A stretch of 64,000 nucleotides of DNA from Roseiarcus sp963721905 (GTDB lineage Bacteria > Pseudomonadota > Alphaproteobacteria > Rhizobiales > Beijerinckiaceae), in assembly GCA_963721905.1 (NCBI GenBank), contig CAVRMF010000001.1:1-64000 (forward strand), in the 5' to 3' direction. The position numbers and the translations under genes are program-made. The notes below the pieces were generated by a model. The model had not been told where the DNA came from and did no database searches. It saw only the letters and a program-made list of their open reading frames with translations. Below are positions 54,354 to 63,763 of this stretch, piece after piece (the stretch's first letter is position 1; every line of letters starts with the position of its first letter).

Positions 54354-55073
54354 CTAGCTTTGTGGACGCCAGCGCAGCACGCTGTCGTCACCCGCCAGAA
54401 GCGCCTCGGAGATCGCCCGCTCGCGCACGACGACGATCGAGACGAACTCGCCCGCGCCGCTGCGCATCGCGCCGAAGGCCCGATAGCCGCGCTCGAGGAA
54501 ACCCTGCAACTCGCCGAGCCCGGCGAGCTCGGCAGGCTTGCGCATCATCTTGAGCGCCGCGCCGATGAAGCGCTGGTGGGTGAGCTTGTCGAGCGCCTCG
54601 CCGAGCAGCGCGATGAGATCGATCTGGCGCTCGCGGTCCTCGGCGCGGTCGACCTTGCGATAGGCCGCAGCGTATGTCGCGTCGGCGATTGTTGCCGTCT
54701 CCGCGCCGAGCGCCTCGACCATAGCTCCGTCCAGGCTTTCCGACAAAACGTTGAGCTCGACCGCGTGCGCGACGGTCGTGAGACCATATTCGGGCAGAAC
54801 CTTCGTCATCACCGGAAGAATGCGGCGCACGTCCTCGATATGCTGGCTCAGATCCTTGGGTCCGTAGAGATCGACGAGAAAGAATTCCGCAGCGTCGTGA
54901 AAGCGGCGACTCTCCAAAAGGTCTTGATGCGTGCGCGCAAGACGCGCCGCCTGCCAGCGGCGCAGGAGCGCGCGCCGATCGCTGAAGCTCGCGTCGTCAG
55001 CGAACCGGGCGCGCAACGCCGCCGAGCGGTCAAGCTCGGCGAGCAGCAGGTCATGAATGGTCTCTTTCGACAT
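54354..55073 (-). CDS. Uncharacterised protein with FFLVDLYGPKD motif
   Basis: This 239-residue helical protein begins MSKETIHDLLLAELDRSAAL and contains FHDAAEFFLVDLYGPKDLSQ, DVRRILPVMTKVLP and GFLERGYRAFGAMR. Nothing marks it as an enzyme, and it has no signal or membrane segment. I recall conserved proteins with this motif in other bacteria, but cannot name a family. It is divergent from WS/DGAT 2, with a 113-nt region between. The pairing with neutral lipid genes suggests a role in regulation or granule assembly. Confidence 0.75.
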   Translation of the reverse strand: MSKETIHDLLLAELDRSAALRARFADDASFSDRRALLRRWQAARLARTHQDLLESRRFHDAAEFFLVDLYGPKDLSQHIEDVRRILPVMTKVLPEYGLTTVAHAVELNVLSESLDGAMVEALGAETATIADATYAAAYRKVDRAEDRERQIDLIALLGEALDKLTHQRFIGAALKMMRKPAELAGLGELQGFLERGYRAFGAMRSGAGEFVSIVVVRERAISEALLAGDDSVLRWRPQS

Positions 55074-55186
55074 TGGAGAGCCTTTTTATACCGGAACTGT
55101 GGGTTCGGCCGCCTAAACGCGCCGGAACCCCTTTCTTGCCCTCGCCGGAACGCGTTATGGTGGGGAAAAGCTTGGGGAGTGAAAAA

Positions 55187-56614
55187 ATGAGCCACAGCGA
55201 GCGCATGTCGCCAGTCGACACGACCTGGCTGCGGATGGACCGGCCGACCAGTCTGATGATCATCGTCGGCGTCTGGGTGCTGGAAGGTCCGATCGCCATC
55301 AACCGGCTCGAGGCCCAATTGGCGGACGGACTGCTGGCTCATCGTCGGTACCGGCAGCGGGTCGAGTACCGACCGGCCGGCGTCTACTGGCGCGACGACC
55401 CGAACTTCGACATTTCGCATCACATCAAGCGCGTGCGGCTGCCGGGACGCGGCGGCAAGCGGGCGCTCGAACGCTTTGTGGGCGATCTCGCCTCCGAGCC
55501 GCTCGATCCCGTCCATCCGCTCTGGACGATCCATATCGTCGAGGAGTACGAGGGCGGGGCGGCGCTGGTGTTCCGCACGCATCATGCGATCGGTGACGGA
55601 GTTGCGCTGGTCGGCGTCACGATGTCCCTCGTCGATGGAGCCAAGCATAAGACGCATCGCGTCGCGCTCGCGGACGACGACGAAGGCTGGCTGCAGAATT
55701 TGATGGCGCCGGTCGTGGCGGCGATCAACGCCGGAACCCAGGCCTCGAGTTCGACCCTGCACACCGCGCTCGATCTCGCGCGCCATCCGCTGCGCGCCGC
55801 GGGCTACTTGCGCGACGGCGCGGGCGTGGCTGGCGAGCTCGGCTATCTGCTGTTCATGAACAGCGACACCCAGACCCGCTTCAAGGGCAAGCCGATGGGG
55901 TCGAAGCGTGTCGCCTGGAGCGAGCCGCTTAAGCTACCGGAGGTCAAGGCGGTCAGCCGCGCGCTCGGCTGCACCATCAACGACATGCTGCTCTCCTGCG
56001 TGGCCGGCTCCCTGAGGCGCTACCTGGCCGAGGCCGGCGACAAGACGGAGGGCGTCGAGTGCCGCGCGCTGGTGCCCATCGATCTGCGCCAGCCGGGCGA
56101 TGTCGAACTCGGCAACCGCTTCGGCATCATTGCGGTCGAACTGCCGGTCGGCATCGAACATCCGCTCGAGCGGCTGATGATGGTGCGCCAGCGGATGCTG
56201 GCGTTGAAGACGTCCTATGAGCCCGCCACGACGCTCGGCCTGTTCGCCGCCCTCGGCTACCTGCCGAAGCTGGTGCAGGATCAACTCTTCAACCTTCTCC
56301 TGAGTCGCGCAACCGCGGTGATGACCAACGTGCCGGGCCCGTCCGAATATCTCTCGATCGCCGGCAGCGTCTTGAAGCAGTCGCTGTTCTGGGTGCCGCA
56401 GACGGGCGACCTCGGCATGGGCGTGTCGATCCTCTCCTATGCCGGCAAAGTGCAGTTCGGCCTCATCACCGACGCTGCGCTAACGCCCGACCCCGAAGCG
56501 ATCGTCAGCCGCTTCGCCGAGGAGTTTCACAAGTACCTCTATTACGTGCTGCTCGAACCGCCCGAGGCGCCGTCGCCCCTTGCTCAGGGAGAGAAGGCAG
56601 TGGTGAGCGGCTGA
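55187..56614 (+). CDS. Wax ester synthase/diacylglycerol acyltransferase (WS/DGAT) 2
   Basis: A second acyltransferase of the WS/DGAT family, 475 residues, the usual length. It has HHxxxDG at H132-G138 (THHAIGDGVALVG), an N-terminal MSPVDTTWLRMDRP, INDMLLSCVAGSLRRYL and NVPGPSEYLSIAGSVL. It lacks the basic tail of WS/DGAT 1, so the two likely differ in partner, substrate or location. The ATG at 55187 is preceded by GGGAGTGAAAAA. It converges with the hypothetical gene at 56625-57467, 10 nt apart. Confidence 0.93.
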   Translation: MSHSERMSPVDTTWLRMDRPTSLMIIVGVWVLEGPIAINRLEAQLADGLLAHRRYRQRVEYRPAGVYWRDDPNFDISHHIKRVRLPGRGGKRALERFVGDLASEPLDPVHPLWTIHIVEEYEGGAALVFRTHHAIGDGVALVGVTMSLVDGAKHKTHRVALADDDEGWLQNLMAPVVAAINAGTQASSSTLHTALDLARHPLRAAGYLRDGAGVAGELGYLLFMNSDTQTRFKGKPMGSKRVAWSEPLKLPEVKAVSRALGCTINDMLLSCVAGSLRRYLAEAGDKTEGVECRALVPIDLRQPGDVELGNRFGIIAVELPVGIEHPLERLMMVRQRMLALKTSYEPATTLGLFAALGYLPKLVQDQLFNLLLSRATAVMTNVPGPSEYLSIAGSVLKQSLFWVPQTGDLGMGVSILSYAGKVQFGLITDAALTPDPEAIVSRFAEEFHKYLYYVLLEPPEAPSPLAQGEKAVVSG

Positions 56615-56624
56615 CGCGACCTGG

Positions 56625-57467
56625 TTACTCCTCCTTCGCGTGCTCCGCATCGAGCTTCTGCATCGCGTCGGCAGGGGCGCAACGCGCGGCCTCCTTGTAG
56701 AGCTTCTGCGCTTCGGCGAGCTTCGCCTTGCCGAACAGCATGACAAGGCCGTTCGCCTCCTCGATGCGTGCGATCGCCGAATCCGGCAGGAGCTTGCGGG
56801 CGAGCGCGAAGTGTCTGACCGCCTCCTCTTTGCTCGCGCCGTAAGTAAGGGCCGCGAGCATTCCGCCGACCTTGCTAACGATCTCGGCGTGATAGGCGCC
56901 GAGCGCGATGTGGGCTTCGGCGTGCTTGGGCTCGAGCTTGATCGTCTGGTCGAGGCTCGCCTTGACCTTGCCCCCGATGCCTCGCGCCAGCGCCTTGGCG
57001 ATGGAAATCTCCTGCGCATAGCGTCCGAGCGCCTGGGCGTGAAAATAGAAGGCGTTCGGGAACTCGGGCGCGGCCGCCTGCAAGGCCTCGGCGCGCTCGG
57101 CGGAGCGCAGAAGAATCTCGCGCTTGCGCTCGCTGTCCGTCTCTAGATAGGTCGCATAGATGTTGGCGGCCTTGTTGGCTGCATTGGCGCCGATCGGCCC
57201 GAGCGCGGTTCCTTCCGCGACCGCCGCGCCAAAGTCGCCGCGATGATAGGCCCGCCAGGCCGATTGCAGCGCGCCCGCCGTCTTTTCGGCGTCGAGCGCG
57301 CCCTTGAGGCGCGGATGCCGGGCGAAAGCCAGCTGGACAAATGCGGCGTCGGGGAAAGCCTCGCAGTCGCCCCGGTGCAATTCGGGCCACGCCGACTTCA
57401 GCGCCGCGCCTTCATAGGCGTAGTCCTTCGTTGTGTGTGGGAACGGCTTCCATTTGATCGCCGTCAT
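56625..57467 (-). CDS. TPR-like hypothetical protein
   Basis: The 280-residue protein has helical repeats resembling TPR motifs (SAWRAYHRGDFGAAVAEGTA, EPKHAEAHIALGAYHAEIVS, EEAVRHFALARKLLPDSAIA, KLAEAQKLYKEAARCAPADA). There is no signal peptide and no recognised enzymatic domain. The ATG at 57467 is backed by AGGAGG. The gene follows the tetR gene by 10 nt, so patatin, tetR and this gene form one transcript. It may be an adaptor for lipid-related proteins, which is speculative. Confidence 0.78.
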   Translation of the reverse strand: MTAIKWKPFPHTTKDYAYEGAALKSAWPELHRGDCEAFPDAAFVQLAFARHPRLKGALDAEKTAGALQSAWRAYHRGDFGAAVAEGTALGPIGANAANKAANIYATYLETDSERKREILLRSAERAEALQAAAPEFPNAFYFHAQALGRYAQEISIAKALARGIGGKVKASLDQTIKLEPKHAEAHIALGAYHAEIVSKVGGMLAALTYGASKEEAVRHFALARKLLPDSAIARIEEANGLVMLFGKAKLAEAQKLYKEAARCAPADAMQKLDAEHAKEE

Positions 57468-57477
57468 GGCGTCCTCC

Positions 57478-58122
57478 TCAGGCGATGTAGCGCTTCGCCA
57501 GGTGATCGAACAGTTCGCGCTCGCGCGGCTCGAGATAGGGCGCGGCCAGCGCGATGACGTGAAAGGCTCCGCGCGCCAGAGTCCTGTCGTCCTGAACAGC
57601 TTTCGGATCGCGGGCGAACTCGAACGACATCCAGTAGCTCGCCACCAGCACGATGTTCTGCGCCAGCGTCGCGATCTCGGCGGGCTCCGCGCGCATCTGC
57701 CCCCCTTCGACCAGGCCGCCGAGAATTTGTTCGGCAACCCGGATCTTGTGGGCGAGAATGCGCCGGAACTGCACCTCGATCAGATGATAGCGGGCGACGA
57801 GATCGTTCACGTCGCGATAGATGAAGCGGTATTTCCAGATCGCCTCGAACACCAGGTGCAGGAAGAGCCAGCAGTCCTCGGCGTTCGGCAGGCGCTTCTC
57901 CGGCGCGGCCAAAGTCGTCTCGATCTCGCGCCGGAACTCGGCGAACAGATCCGCGACGATCTGCTCCTTGGAATGAAAGTGGTAATAGAGGTTGCCGGGG
58001 CTGATGCCCATTTCGAAGGCGATCGAGGTCGTCGCTACCGTCGGCTCTCCGAACTGGTTGAACATCGCGAGCGCAGTTTCGAGAATCCGCTCACGCGTCC
58101 GACGGGGCGGCTTTGGCGGCAT
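57478..58122 (-). CDS. TetR family transcriptional regulator
   Basis: The DNA-binding helix-turn-helix is at residues 10-55 (RERILETALAMFNQFGE, then TSIAFEMGISPGNLYYHFHS). The ligand-binding part is longer than in FadR-like repressors and Phe/Trp-rich (EDCWLFLHLVFEAIWKYRF). Total 214 residues. Genes of this type commonly sense acyl-CoA or lipids. It overlaps the 3' end of the patatin gene by 32 nt and leads into the TPR-like gene. It could control the lipid island; no operator was identified. The ATG at 58122 is chosen; an upstream GTG at 58134 is possible. Confidence 0.87.
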   Translation of the reverse strand: MPPKPPRRTRERILETALAMFNQFGEPTVATTSIAFEMGISPGNLYYHFHSKEQIVADLFAEFRREIETTLAAPEKRLPNAEDCWLFLHLVFEAIWKYRFIYRDVNDLVARYHLIEVQFRRILAHKIRVAEQILGGLVEGGQMRAEPAEIATLAQNIVLVASYWMSFEFARDPKAVQDDRTLARGAFHVIALAAPYLEPRERELFDHLAKRYIA

Positions 58123-59347
58123 TGCGTTTCCCACCCTGCGAGCGTCCGGGTCTTTCCCGGCTCAGCGCCTTTTCGATTTCGCCGAGCGTCTTGCCCAGCG
58201 GCTCTACGCTATCCCACAACCCGCCTGTCTGACCAGACTTCGCCAGCATCGGCGTCTCGCCTTGGAGAACAGCCCGGTCGAGTTCGACGCCGTGGCGGGC
58301 GAGCACCGGCTCGAGCTCGCTGGCGCGGCGCCGGAGTTCCACCAGCGTGTGGCGATAGGCGTGCTCGGCGAGACGGCGCCGATCGGTGTAGCTGAACATG
58401 TTGGCGAAGAACATCACGGTGTCGTCCTGGGCCGGTTCGAACAGCACCACGTCGGCGTCGGGAAATTCCTTGGCATAGCGCTCCATGCCGACCTGCATCC
58501 GCGAGTGGATCAGGGCGCGAAACGTCTGCGACAGCACGGTGACGAGACCCCGGTCCGCCAGATGCACAGGCTTGGCGCCGGCGCGCGCCGCGAGATCGGC
58601 GTCACAAGGCACGAGCGGATTGATGCAAATGAGGAGCTTCGCGCCGGCCTTCAGCGCCACCGAAGCGTGTAGCGTCTTCTTCATTACGCCGTCGACATAA
58701 TCGCGACCTTCGATCCGCGCCGGGGGATAGAGGCCCGGCAGAGCCGCGCTCGCCTTGACCGCCTCGGAGATTGGGACGTGGTCGAGGCCGGGCGAGCCGA
58801 AGGGCGCCGACTTGCCGCTGTCGAGTTCGGTGGCGACAATGAAGAGTTGGCGCCCGAGCTTGCGGAAATCGTCCGTTCGCCCTGGCTGGCTGAAGAGCCG
58901 CGACAGATAGGAGGCAATGGCGTTATTGTCGAAGAGGCCGTTTGGCAAGCCGCGCGTCAGACGCATGAACGATTCGAAGAAACCGCGCCCGGGCGTCGTA
59001 CCGAAATAGGCGAAGGCGGCCGCCTGCATGAGTTCCGGCATGCGCATCAGCCGCCGCGCGAATTCGCCGAAGGCCGGCCGCAACAGCAACTCCGGCTCGA
59101 ACGGGTCACGATGCGAGCGATCGAGAATGAACATCGCGTGCATTTCGCGCGGGGATATGCCGTTGGCCAAGCCGGCTGCGACGAAGGCGCCGGAGCTGAC
59201 GCCGACATAGACATCGCACTTCGTCAGCGTCATGCCCTTCAGCGCCTCTTCCAGCGCGAGCAGTGCGCCAATCTCATAAATGCCGCCGAGGGGACCGCCC
59301 CCTGCGAGGGCGATCCCCACTTTTCCCCTGCGGCGACGACCGCTCAT
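58091..59347 (-). CDS. Patatin-like phospholipase
   Basis: Patatins are lipid acyl hydrolases with a Ser-Asp dyad. The 418-residue protein has the oxyanion block ALAGGGPLGG (residues 14-22), the nucleophile GVSSG (Ser51) and the catalytic Asp in GRDYVDGVMKK. The C-terminal 130 residues are helical and basic. No signal peptide is present, so it is cytoplasmic and could mobilise granule or membrane lipids. GGAGG precedes the ATG. It is the first gene of a transcript with tetR and the TPR-like gene. Confidence 0.9.
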   Translation of the reverse strand: MSGRRRRGKVGIALAGGGPLGGIYEIGALLALEEALKGMTLTKCDVYVGVSSGAFVAAGLANGISPREMHAMFILDRSHRDPFEPELLLRPAFGEFARRLMRMPELMQAAAFAYFGTTPGRGFFESFMRLTRGLPNGLFDNNAIASYLSRLFSQPGRTDDFRKLGRQLFIVATELDSGKSAPFGSPGLDHVPISEAVKASAALPGLYPPARIEGRDYVDGVMKKTLHASVALKAGAKLLICINPLVPCDADLAARAGAKPVHLADRGLVTVLSQTFRALIHSRMQVGMERYAKEFPDADVVLFEPAQDDTVMFFANMFSYTDRRRLAEHAYRHTLVELRRRASELEPVLARHGVELDRAVLQGETPMLAKSGQTGGLWDSVEPLGKTLGEIEKALSRERPGRSQGGKRNAAKAAPSDA

Positions 59348-59408
59348 TCAAGCCTCCGCTCCGCAGTCACTGTCCCGTGTTGTCTGTCGCTCAAAGCCTT
59401 CAGCTGTC

Positions 59409-59840
59409 TTACCCAACTCTGGTCTTGTGCGCCCGGCTACGCGTCGTGTGATGCTCTTCGTCTTCGTGCGAGAGCTTCTTGGCGATCTCCGTCAGTTCGG
59501 CGACCCGCTTCGACAGCACATCGATGTCCTTCCGGCTCGGGACGCTCAAACTATGGAGGGCGCGCGCTACGCGCTCCTCGAACACCTGCTCGAGTTTATC
59601 CCACGTTCCAGTCGCTTTCGCTCTCACCTCGGCGATGCGCTCGTCGGCTGCGGATTTGGTCCGCTCCTGAACCTTTTCGCCTTCCGCGACGAGGGCCTCA
59701 AACATCTTGACGCCTTCCTTCTGGGCTTTGGAGAATGCTCCAAGGCCCGCAAGCCAAATCTGATTGGCCAATTCTCTGACTTTCGCAGCCAACTGGGTTT
59801 CGGTTGTTTCATTGGCGAGTTCTGTGAGTTTCTTTGGCAT
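59409..59840 (-). CDS. PhaF/PhaI-type granule-associated phasin
   Basis: This 143-residue helical protein contains KVRELANQIWLAGLGAFSKA, which is the hallmark of the poly(hydroxyalkanoate) granule-associated family (PF05597), then VQERTKSAADERIAEVRAKA and a long coiled region before a basic His/Arg tail. It would coat PHA granules, and perhaps wax droplets here. The ATG at 59840 is chosen because GAGG is 6 nt upstream; an ATG two codons earlier is possible. It lies divergent from the fatty acyl-CoA reductase. Confidence 0.87.
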   Translation of the reverse strand: MPKKLTELANETTETQLAAKVRELANQIWLAGLGAFSKAQKEGVKMFEALVAEGEKVQERTKSAADERIAEVRAKATGTWDKLEQVFEERVARALHSLSVPSRKDIDVLSKRVAELTEIAKKLSHEDEEHHTTRSRAHKTRVG

Positions 59841-59988
59841 GACCATCCTCGTTTTTTCTCGGCGGCCAACCCGCCTTTTCACAGGTCGCATCAAAGCACA
59901 GGAATTTAGAATTCGCCGCCCAAAGTTCTAGGCGGCTCATTCTAGAGATATCGGCTAAACGACAGGTCGAGTGTGAGAGGGAAGGCTC

Positions 59989-61975
59989 ATGAGCGCGTTC
60001 GTCACCGGCGCAACCGGCTTTATCGGCAAGCGTCTCGTGCGGCGGCTGCTGCAGCGGGATGACGAGCCCGTCTATATTCTCGTTTACAAGCCGACGCCCG
60101 AGCTCATCGCGGGCCTTAGGGAGTTCTGGGGGGCCGAGGCCAATCGCGTGACGCTCATCGAAGGCGATATCTCGAAGTCCGATCTCGGGGTTTCGGCCAA
60201 GGACGCGCGCAAACTTAAAGGCAAGATCGACCATTTCTTCCATCTCGCCGCCGTCTACGACCTGACGGCAGAGCCGGCGCAAGTCATCGCCGCGAACGTC
60301 GCGGGCGTGACCAACGCGCTCGCTTTCGCCAAGGCGATCAAGGCAGGCTGCTTCCATCATGTCAGCTCGATTGCGGCCGCGGGGCTTTACGAGGGCGCAT
60401 TCCGCGAGGACATGTTCGAGGAGGCGCGCGGGTTCGAGCATCCGTATTATTCCTCGAAGCACAAGGGCGAGGGCCTTGTGCGCGCCGAGACCGGCATTCC
60501 GTGGCGGATCTATCGGCCCGGGATTGTCGTGGGCAACTCGACGACCGGCGAGATCGACAAGATCGACGGCCCGTATTATTTCTTCAAGCTGATCCAGAAG
60601 ATCCGCGACGCCCTTCCCTCCTGGTTCCCGATGATCGGCCTCGAAGGCGGGCGGATCAACGTCGTGCCGGTCGACTTCGTCGTCGCCGCGATGGATCACC
60701 TCGCCCATCTCGACGGCCTCGACGGCCGCACCTTCCACTTGACGGACCCCAATCCGCTGCGCGTAGCCGACATGCTAAACGCGCTGGCGCGCGCCGCCCA
60801 TGCGCCGGCTTTTACCGTCAAGATCAATGCCGGCCTGTTTGGCCTCGCGCCGCCAGCGCTGACCCGCGGGCTGATGGCGCTGACGCCCTTCCGCCGCATG
60901 CGCAAGATGATGATGAAGGAGCTGGGGCTTCCCGACGACATTTTCATGTTCGTCAATTATCCGACGCGCTTCGACAGCCGCGAGACGCAAAAGCTTCTGC
61001 GGCCGGCCGGCATCACGGTCCCGAACTTCGAGGACTATGCCTGGCGCCTTTGGGACTATTGGGAGCGGCATCTCGATCCGTCGCTGTTCGTCGATCGGTC
61101 GCTTCGCGGCGCGGTGGTGGGCAAACGGGTTCTGGTGACGGGCGGATCGGCCGGGATCGGCAAGTCAATCGCGTTGAGGCTGGCGCAGGCCGGCGCGAAG
61201 ACGCTGATCGTCGCGCGCGACCCGGAAAAGCTCGAGCTTGCGCACCAGGAATTTTCCGTCCAGGGCCTCGAGGTCGAGACCTACAGCGCCGACATCTCGG
61301 AGCCGGCGCAGTGCGCCGCCTTTGTCGAGCGGATCCTCGGCGAACATGGCGGGGTCGACATTCTCGTCAACAACGCGGGCCGGTCGATCCGCCGCGCAGT
61401 CGAGAACTCCTACGATCGTCCGCACGACTTCGAGCGGCTCATCCGGCTGAACTATCTTGCGGCCATTCAGCTTGCGATGGGCTTCCTGCCAGGCATGGCC
61501 GAGCGGCGAAGCGGGCACATCGTCAATATCTCGTCGATCGGCGTGCTGACGACCGCCGCCGCGCTTCTCCGCCTACGTCGCCTCGAAGGCGGCGCTGGAG
61601 GCGTGGACCGATTGCGCGGCGAGCGAGTTCCTCGATCGCGGCGTCGCTTTCACCAATGTCAACATGCCGCTGGTGCGCACCGAGATGATCGCGCCGACCA
61701 AGTTCTACGAACACGTGCCGACCCTCGATCCGGACGAGGCCGCCGATCTTGTGGTCGAGGCGCTCATCCATCGCCCGGCGCGGGTCGCGACCCGGCTCGG
61801 CCGCTTCGGTCAGGCCGTGCATGCGGTGGCGCCGAACATGGGGCGCATCGTGCTCAATACTGCGTTTCGCATGTTCCCGGAGAGCGCCGCCGCCCGCGGC
61901 GCCAAGGAGGGCGAGGTTGCGCCGACCGCCGACCAGATCGCGTTCGCGCAATTGTTAAGGGGGTTGCACCTGTGA
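59989..61975 (+). pseudogene. Two-domain fatty acyl-CoA reductase, frameshifted
   Basis: The protein reduces acyl-CoA to fatty alcohol by way of an aldehyde. The N-terminal domain (residues 1-370) is an extended-SDR reductase: FVTGATGFIGKRLVRRLL, HHVSSIAAAGLYEG and HPYYSSKHKGEGLV. The C-terminal SDR domain starts VLVTGGSAGIGKSIAL near residue 380. The order, length (about 660) and many blocks match the Marinobacter FACoAR as I recall it. A 1-nt insertion at about 61553-61562 breaks the frame after SIGVLTTA; the next frame continues FSAYVASKAALEAWTDCAAS and ends at 61975. Only the last part is affected, but it includes the second active site. Confidence 0.88.
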
Positions 61976-61994
61976 GGCGCGAAGAGAGGGTGAG

Positions 61995-62048
61995 ATGGAA
62001 CGGATTTGGCTGAAGTTTTATCCCGAGGGCGTGCCGGCCGACATCGAT
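61995..62048 (+). pseudogene. Acyl-CoA ligase (FadD-like), N-terminal fragment
   Basis: From the ATG at 61995, preceded by GAGAGGGTGAG, 18 codons read MERIWLKFYPEGVPADID. That is the N-terminal signature of long-chain acyl-CoA ligases (MERIWLKSYPxGVPxxI). Similarity then ends and a stop follows within about 25 codons. The rest of the gene is missing. It indicates a ligase once followed the reductase and was deleted. Confidence 0.6.
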
Positions 62049-62126
62049 TTGGCCGGTCGGCGTTTTCGATCTGATAGTCCGGCGACCAGGTCAAGATTGT
62101 CGCACGCGAAGATGTGTGGCTGACGG

Positions 62127-63755
62127 ATGCCGGGATCATCGCCCATTGCCCCCAATCGCCCGACCTACGACTACATCGTGATTGGCGCGGGTCCGGCGGG
62201 ATGCGCCGTCGCCGCACGACTCGCACAGTCGTCGACCGAGACGAGCGTCGCCCTTATCGAGGCGGGGCCGGCCAAGGCTTCGATGCTTTCCGACGTTCCG
62301 CTCGGGCTCGCCGCGCTGCTACCACTGCGTTCGCGCCGCAACTACGCTTACGAAACGGTTCCGCAAAAGGGACTGCGGGGCCGCAAAGGCTATCAGCCAC
62401 GCGGACGCGGCTTGGGAGGCAGCAGCCTCATCAACGCAATGATCTATACGCGGGGCCAGCCGCAGGATTACGACGACTGGGCAGCGCTGGGTTGCAAGAG
62501 CTGGAACTGGACGGACGTGCTGCCCTACTTCAAGCGCGCAGAAGACAACGCGCGCGGCGAGGACGCCTGGCATGGCGCCGGCGGGCCGCTTCATGTCAGC
62601 GATCTCAGCTACCGCAATCCGGCGGTCGAAGCCTTCGTCGAGGCTGCGGTTCAGGCTGGATTTCTGCGCAACGCCGATTTCAATGGCGTGAGCCAGGAAG
62701 GCGTCGGGCCCTACCAGCTATTCCAGAAGAATGGTCGCCGATACAATGCCGCGAGGGCCTATCTGCAGTCCGCACCCCTGCGGAATCTTGCGATATTTTC
62801 CGACGTTCAGGCGCTCCGCATCGCATTCGAAGGCAGGCGGGCGGCCGATGTCGTCATTCGCCGCGGCGGCGCAGAGGAGCGGCTCGCCGCACGACGCGAG
62901 ATCGTCGTGTCCGGCGGCGCTTTCGGCTCGCCGCAGCTGCTGATGGTCTCGGGGATCGGACAGGGCGAGCACTTAAGGAACCACGGGATCGAGGTCGTCT
63001 GCGATTCGCCGGGGGTCGGCGACAACCTTCAGGACCATTGCGACTACACCGCAAATTTGCGCGCCAACGGACCCGGGCTTATCGGCCTCACAATTCCATT
63101 CTTGATTCGGGCCGTTGGAGAACTCCCAAACTTCCTGCGCAGCGGACGCGGAGTGCTGACCTCCAACGGGGCGGAAGCCGGCGGCTTCATCAGGAGCAGG
63201 CTCGACGTCGATCGCCCGGATCTGCAGCTGCATTTCTGCATCACGATCGTCGACGACCATACCCGCAAGCGCCACTTCGCAGCCGGATTGGCGCTGCACG
63301 TATGCGGGCTAAGGCCGAAGAGCCGCGGGTCGGTCCACCTGGCAAGTGCGGACATTGCCGAGGCGCCGCTGATCGACCCGAACTTCCTTTCCGACCCCGA
63401 GGATCTCGAGACGCTCGTTCGCGGCGTCGAAATCGTTCAGACCATCCTTGCGAAGGCGCCGCTGGCGCCGTACGGCGGCCGGTATATTTACGGGACCGGC
63501 CATGACGAGCCCGCGGCGCTACGCGCCCTGATCCGCGATCACGCCGATACGATCTATCATCCGGTCGGGACCTGTCGCATGGGCGCGGACGAGCGTTCGG
63601 TCGTCGACCCGACTTTGAGGGTGCGCGGAGTTGAGGGGCTGCGCGTGGCGGACGCTTCGATCATGCCGCTTCTCGTCAGCGGCAATACCCAAGCGCCCTC
63701 AGCCATGATCGGTGAGAAGGCGGCGGATCTGATTCTCGGCCGTCCTTTCGCTTAG
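62127..63755 (+). CDS. GMC family oxidoreductase (alcohol/choline dehydrogenase-like)
   Basis: This FAD enzyme of 542 residues oxidises alcohols. It has the dinucleotide motif YIVIGAGPAGCAVAARLA (about 17-34), the GMC signature 1 block RGRGLGGSSLINAMIYTRG, the second signature SGGAFGSPQLLMVSGIG, and the C-terminal YHPVGTCRMG with the catalytic His, then VSGNTQAPSAMIGEKAADL. It is related to AlkJ and choline dehydrogenases. In this cluster it could oxidise fatty alcohols released from wax. Start ATG at 62127; no strong ribosome site is seen. Confidence 0.9.
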   Translation: MPGSSPIAPNRPTYDYIVIGAGPAGCAVAARLAQSSTETSVALIEAGPAKASMLSDVPLGLAALLPLRSRRNYAYETVPQKGLRGRKGYQPRGRGLGGSSLINAMIYTRGQPQDYDDWAALGCKSWNWTDVLPYFKRAEDNARGEDAWHGAGGPLHVSDLSYRNPAVEAFVEAAVQAGFLRNADFNGVSQEGVGPYQLFQKNGRRYNAARAYLQSAPLRNLAIFSDVQALRIAFEGRRAADVVIRRGGAEERLAARREIVVSGGAFGSPQLLMVSGIGQGEHLRNHGIEVVCDSPGVGDNLQDHCDYTANLRANGPGLIGLTIPFLIRAVGELPNFLRSGRGVLTSNGAEAGGFIRSRLDVDRPDLQLHFCITIVDDHTRKRHFAAGLALHVCGLRPKSRGSVHLASADIAEAPLIDPNFLSDPEDLETLVRGVEIVQTILAKAPLAPYGGRYIYGTGHDEPAALRALIRDHADTIYHPVGTCRMGADERSVVDPTLRVRGVEGLRVADASIMPLLVSGNTQAPSAMIGEKAADLILGRPFA

Positions 63756-63763
63756 GCGCGCGC

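Noticed and set aside
60501..61688. Second plus-strand frame of 395 codons in the reductase gene
   Set aside because: It is a shadow frame of the fatty acyl-CoA reductase, Arg/Pro/Asp-rich without motifs.
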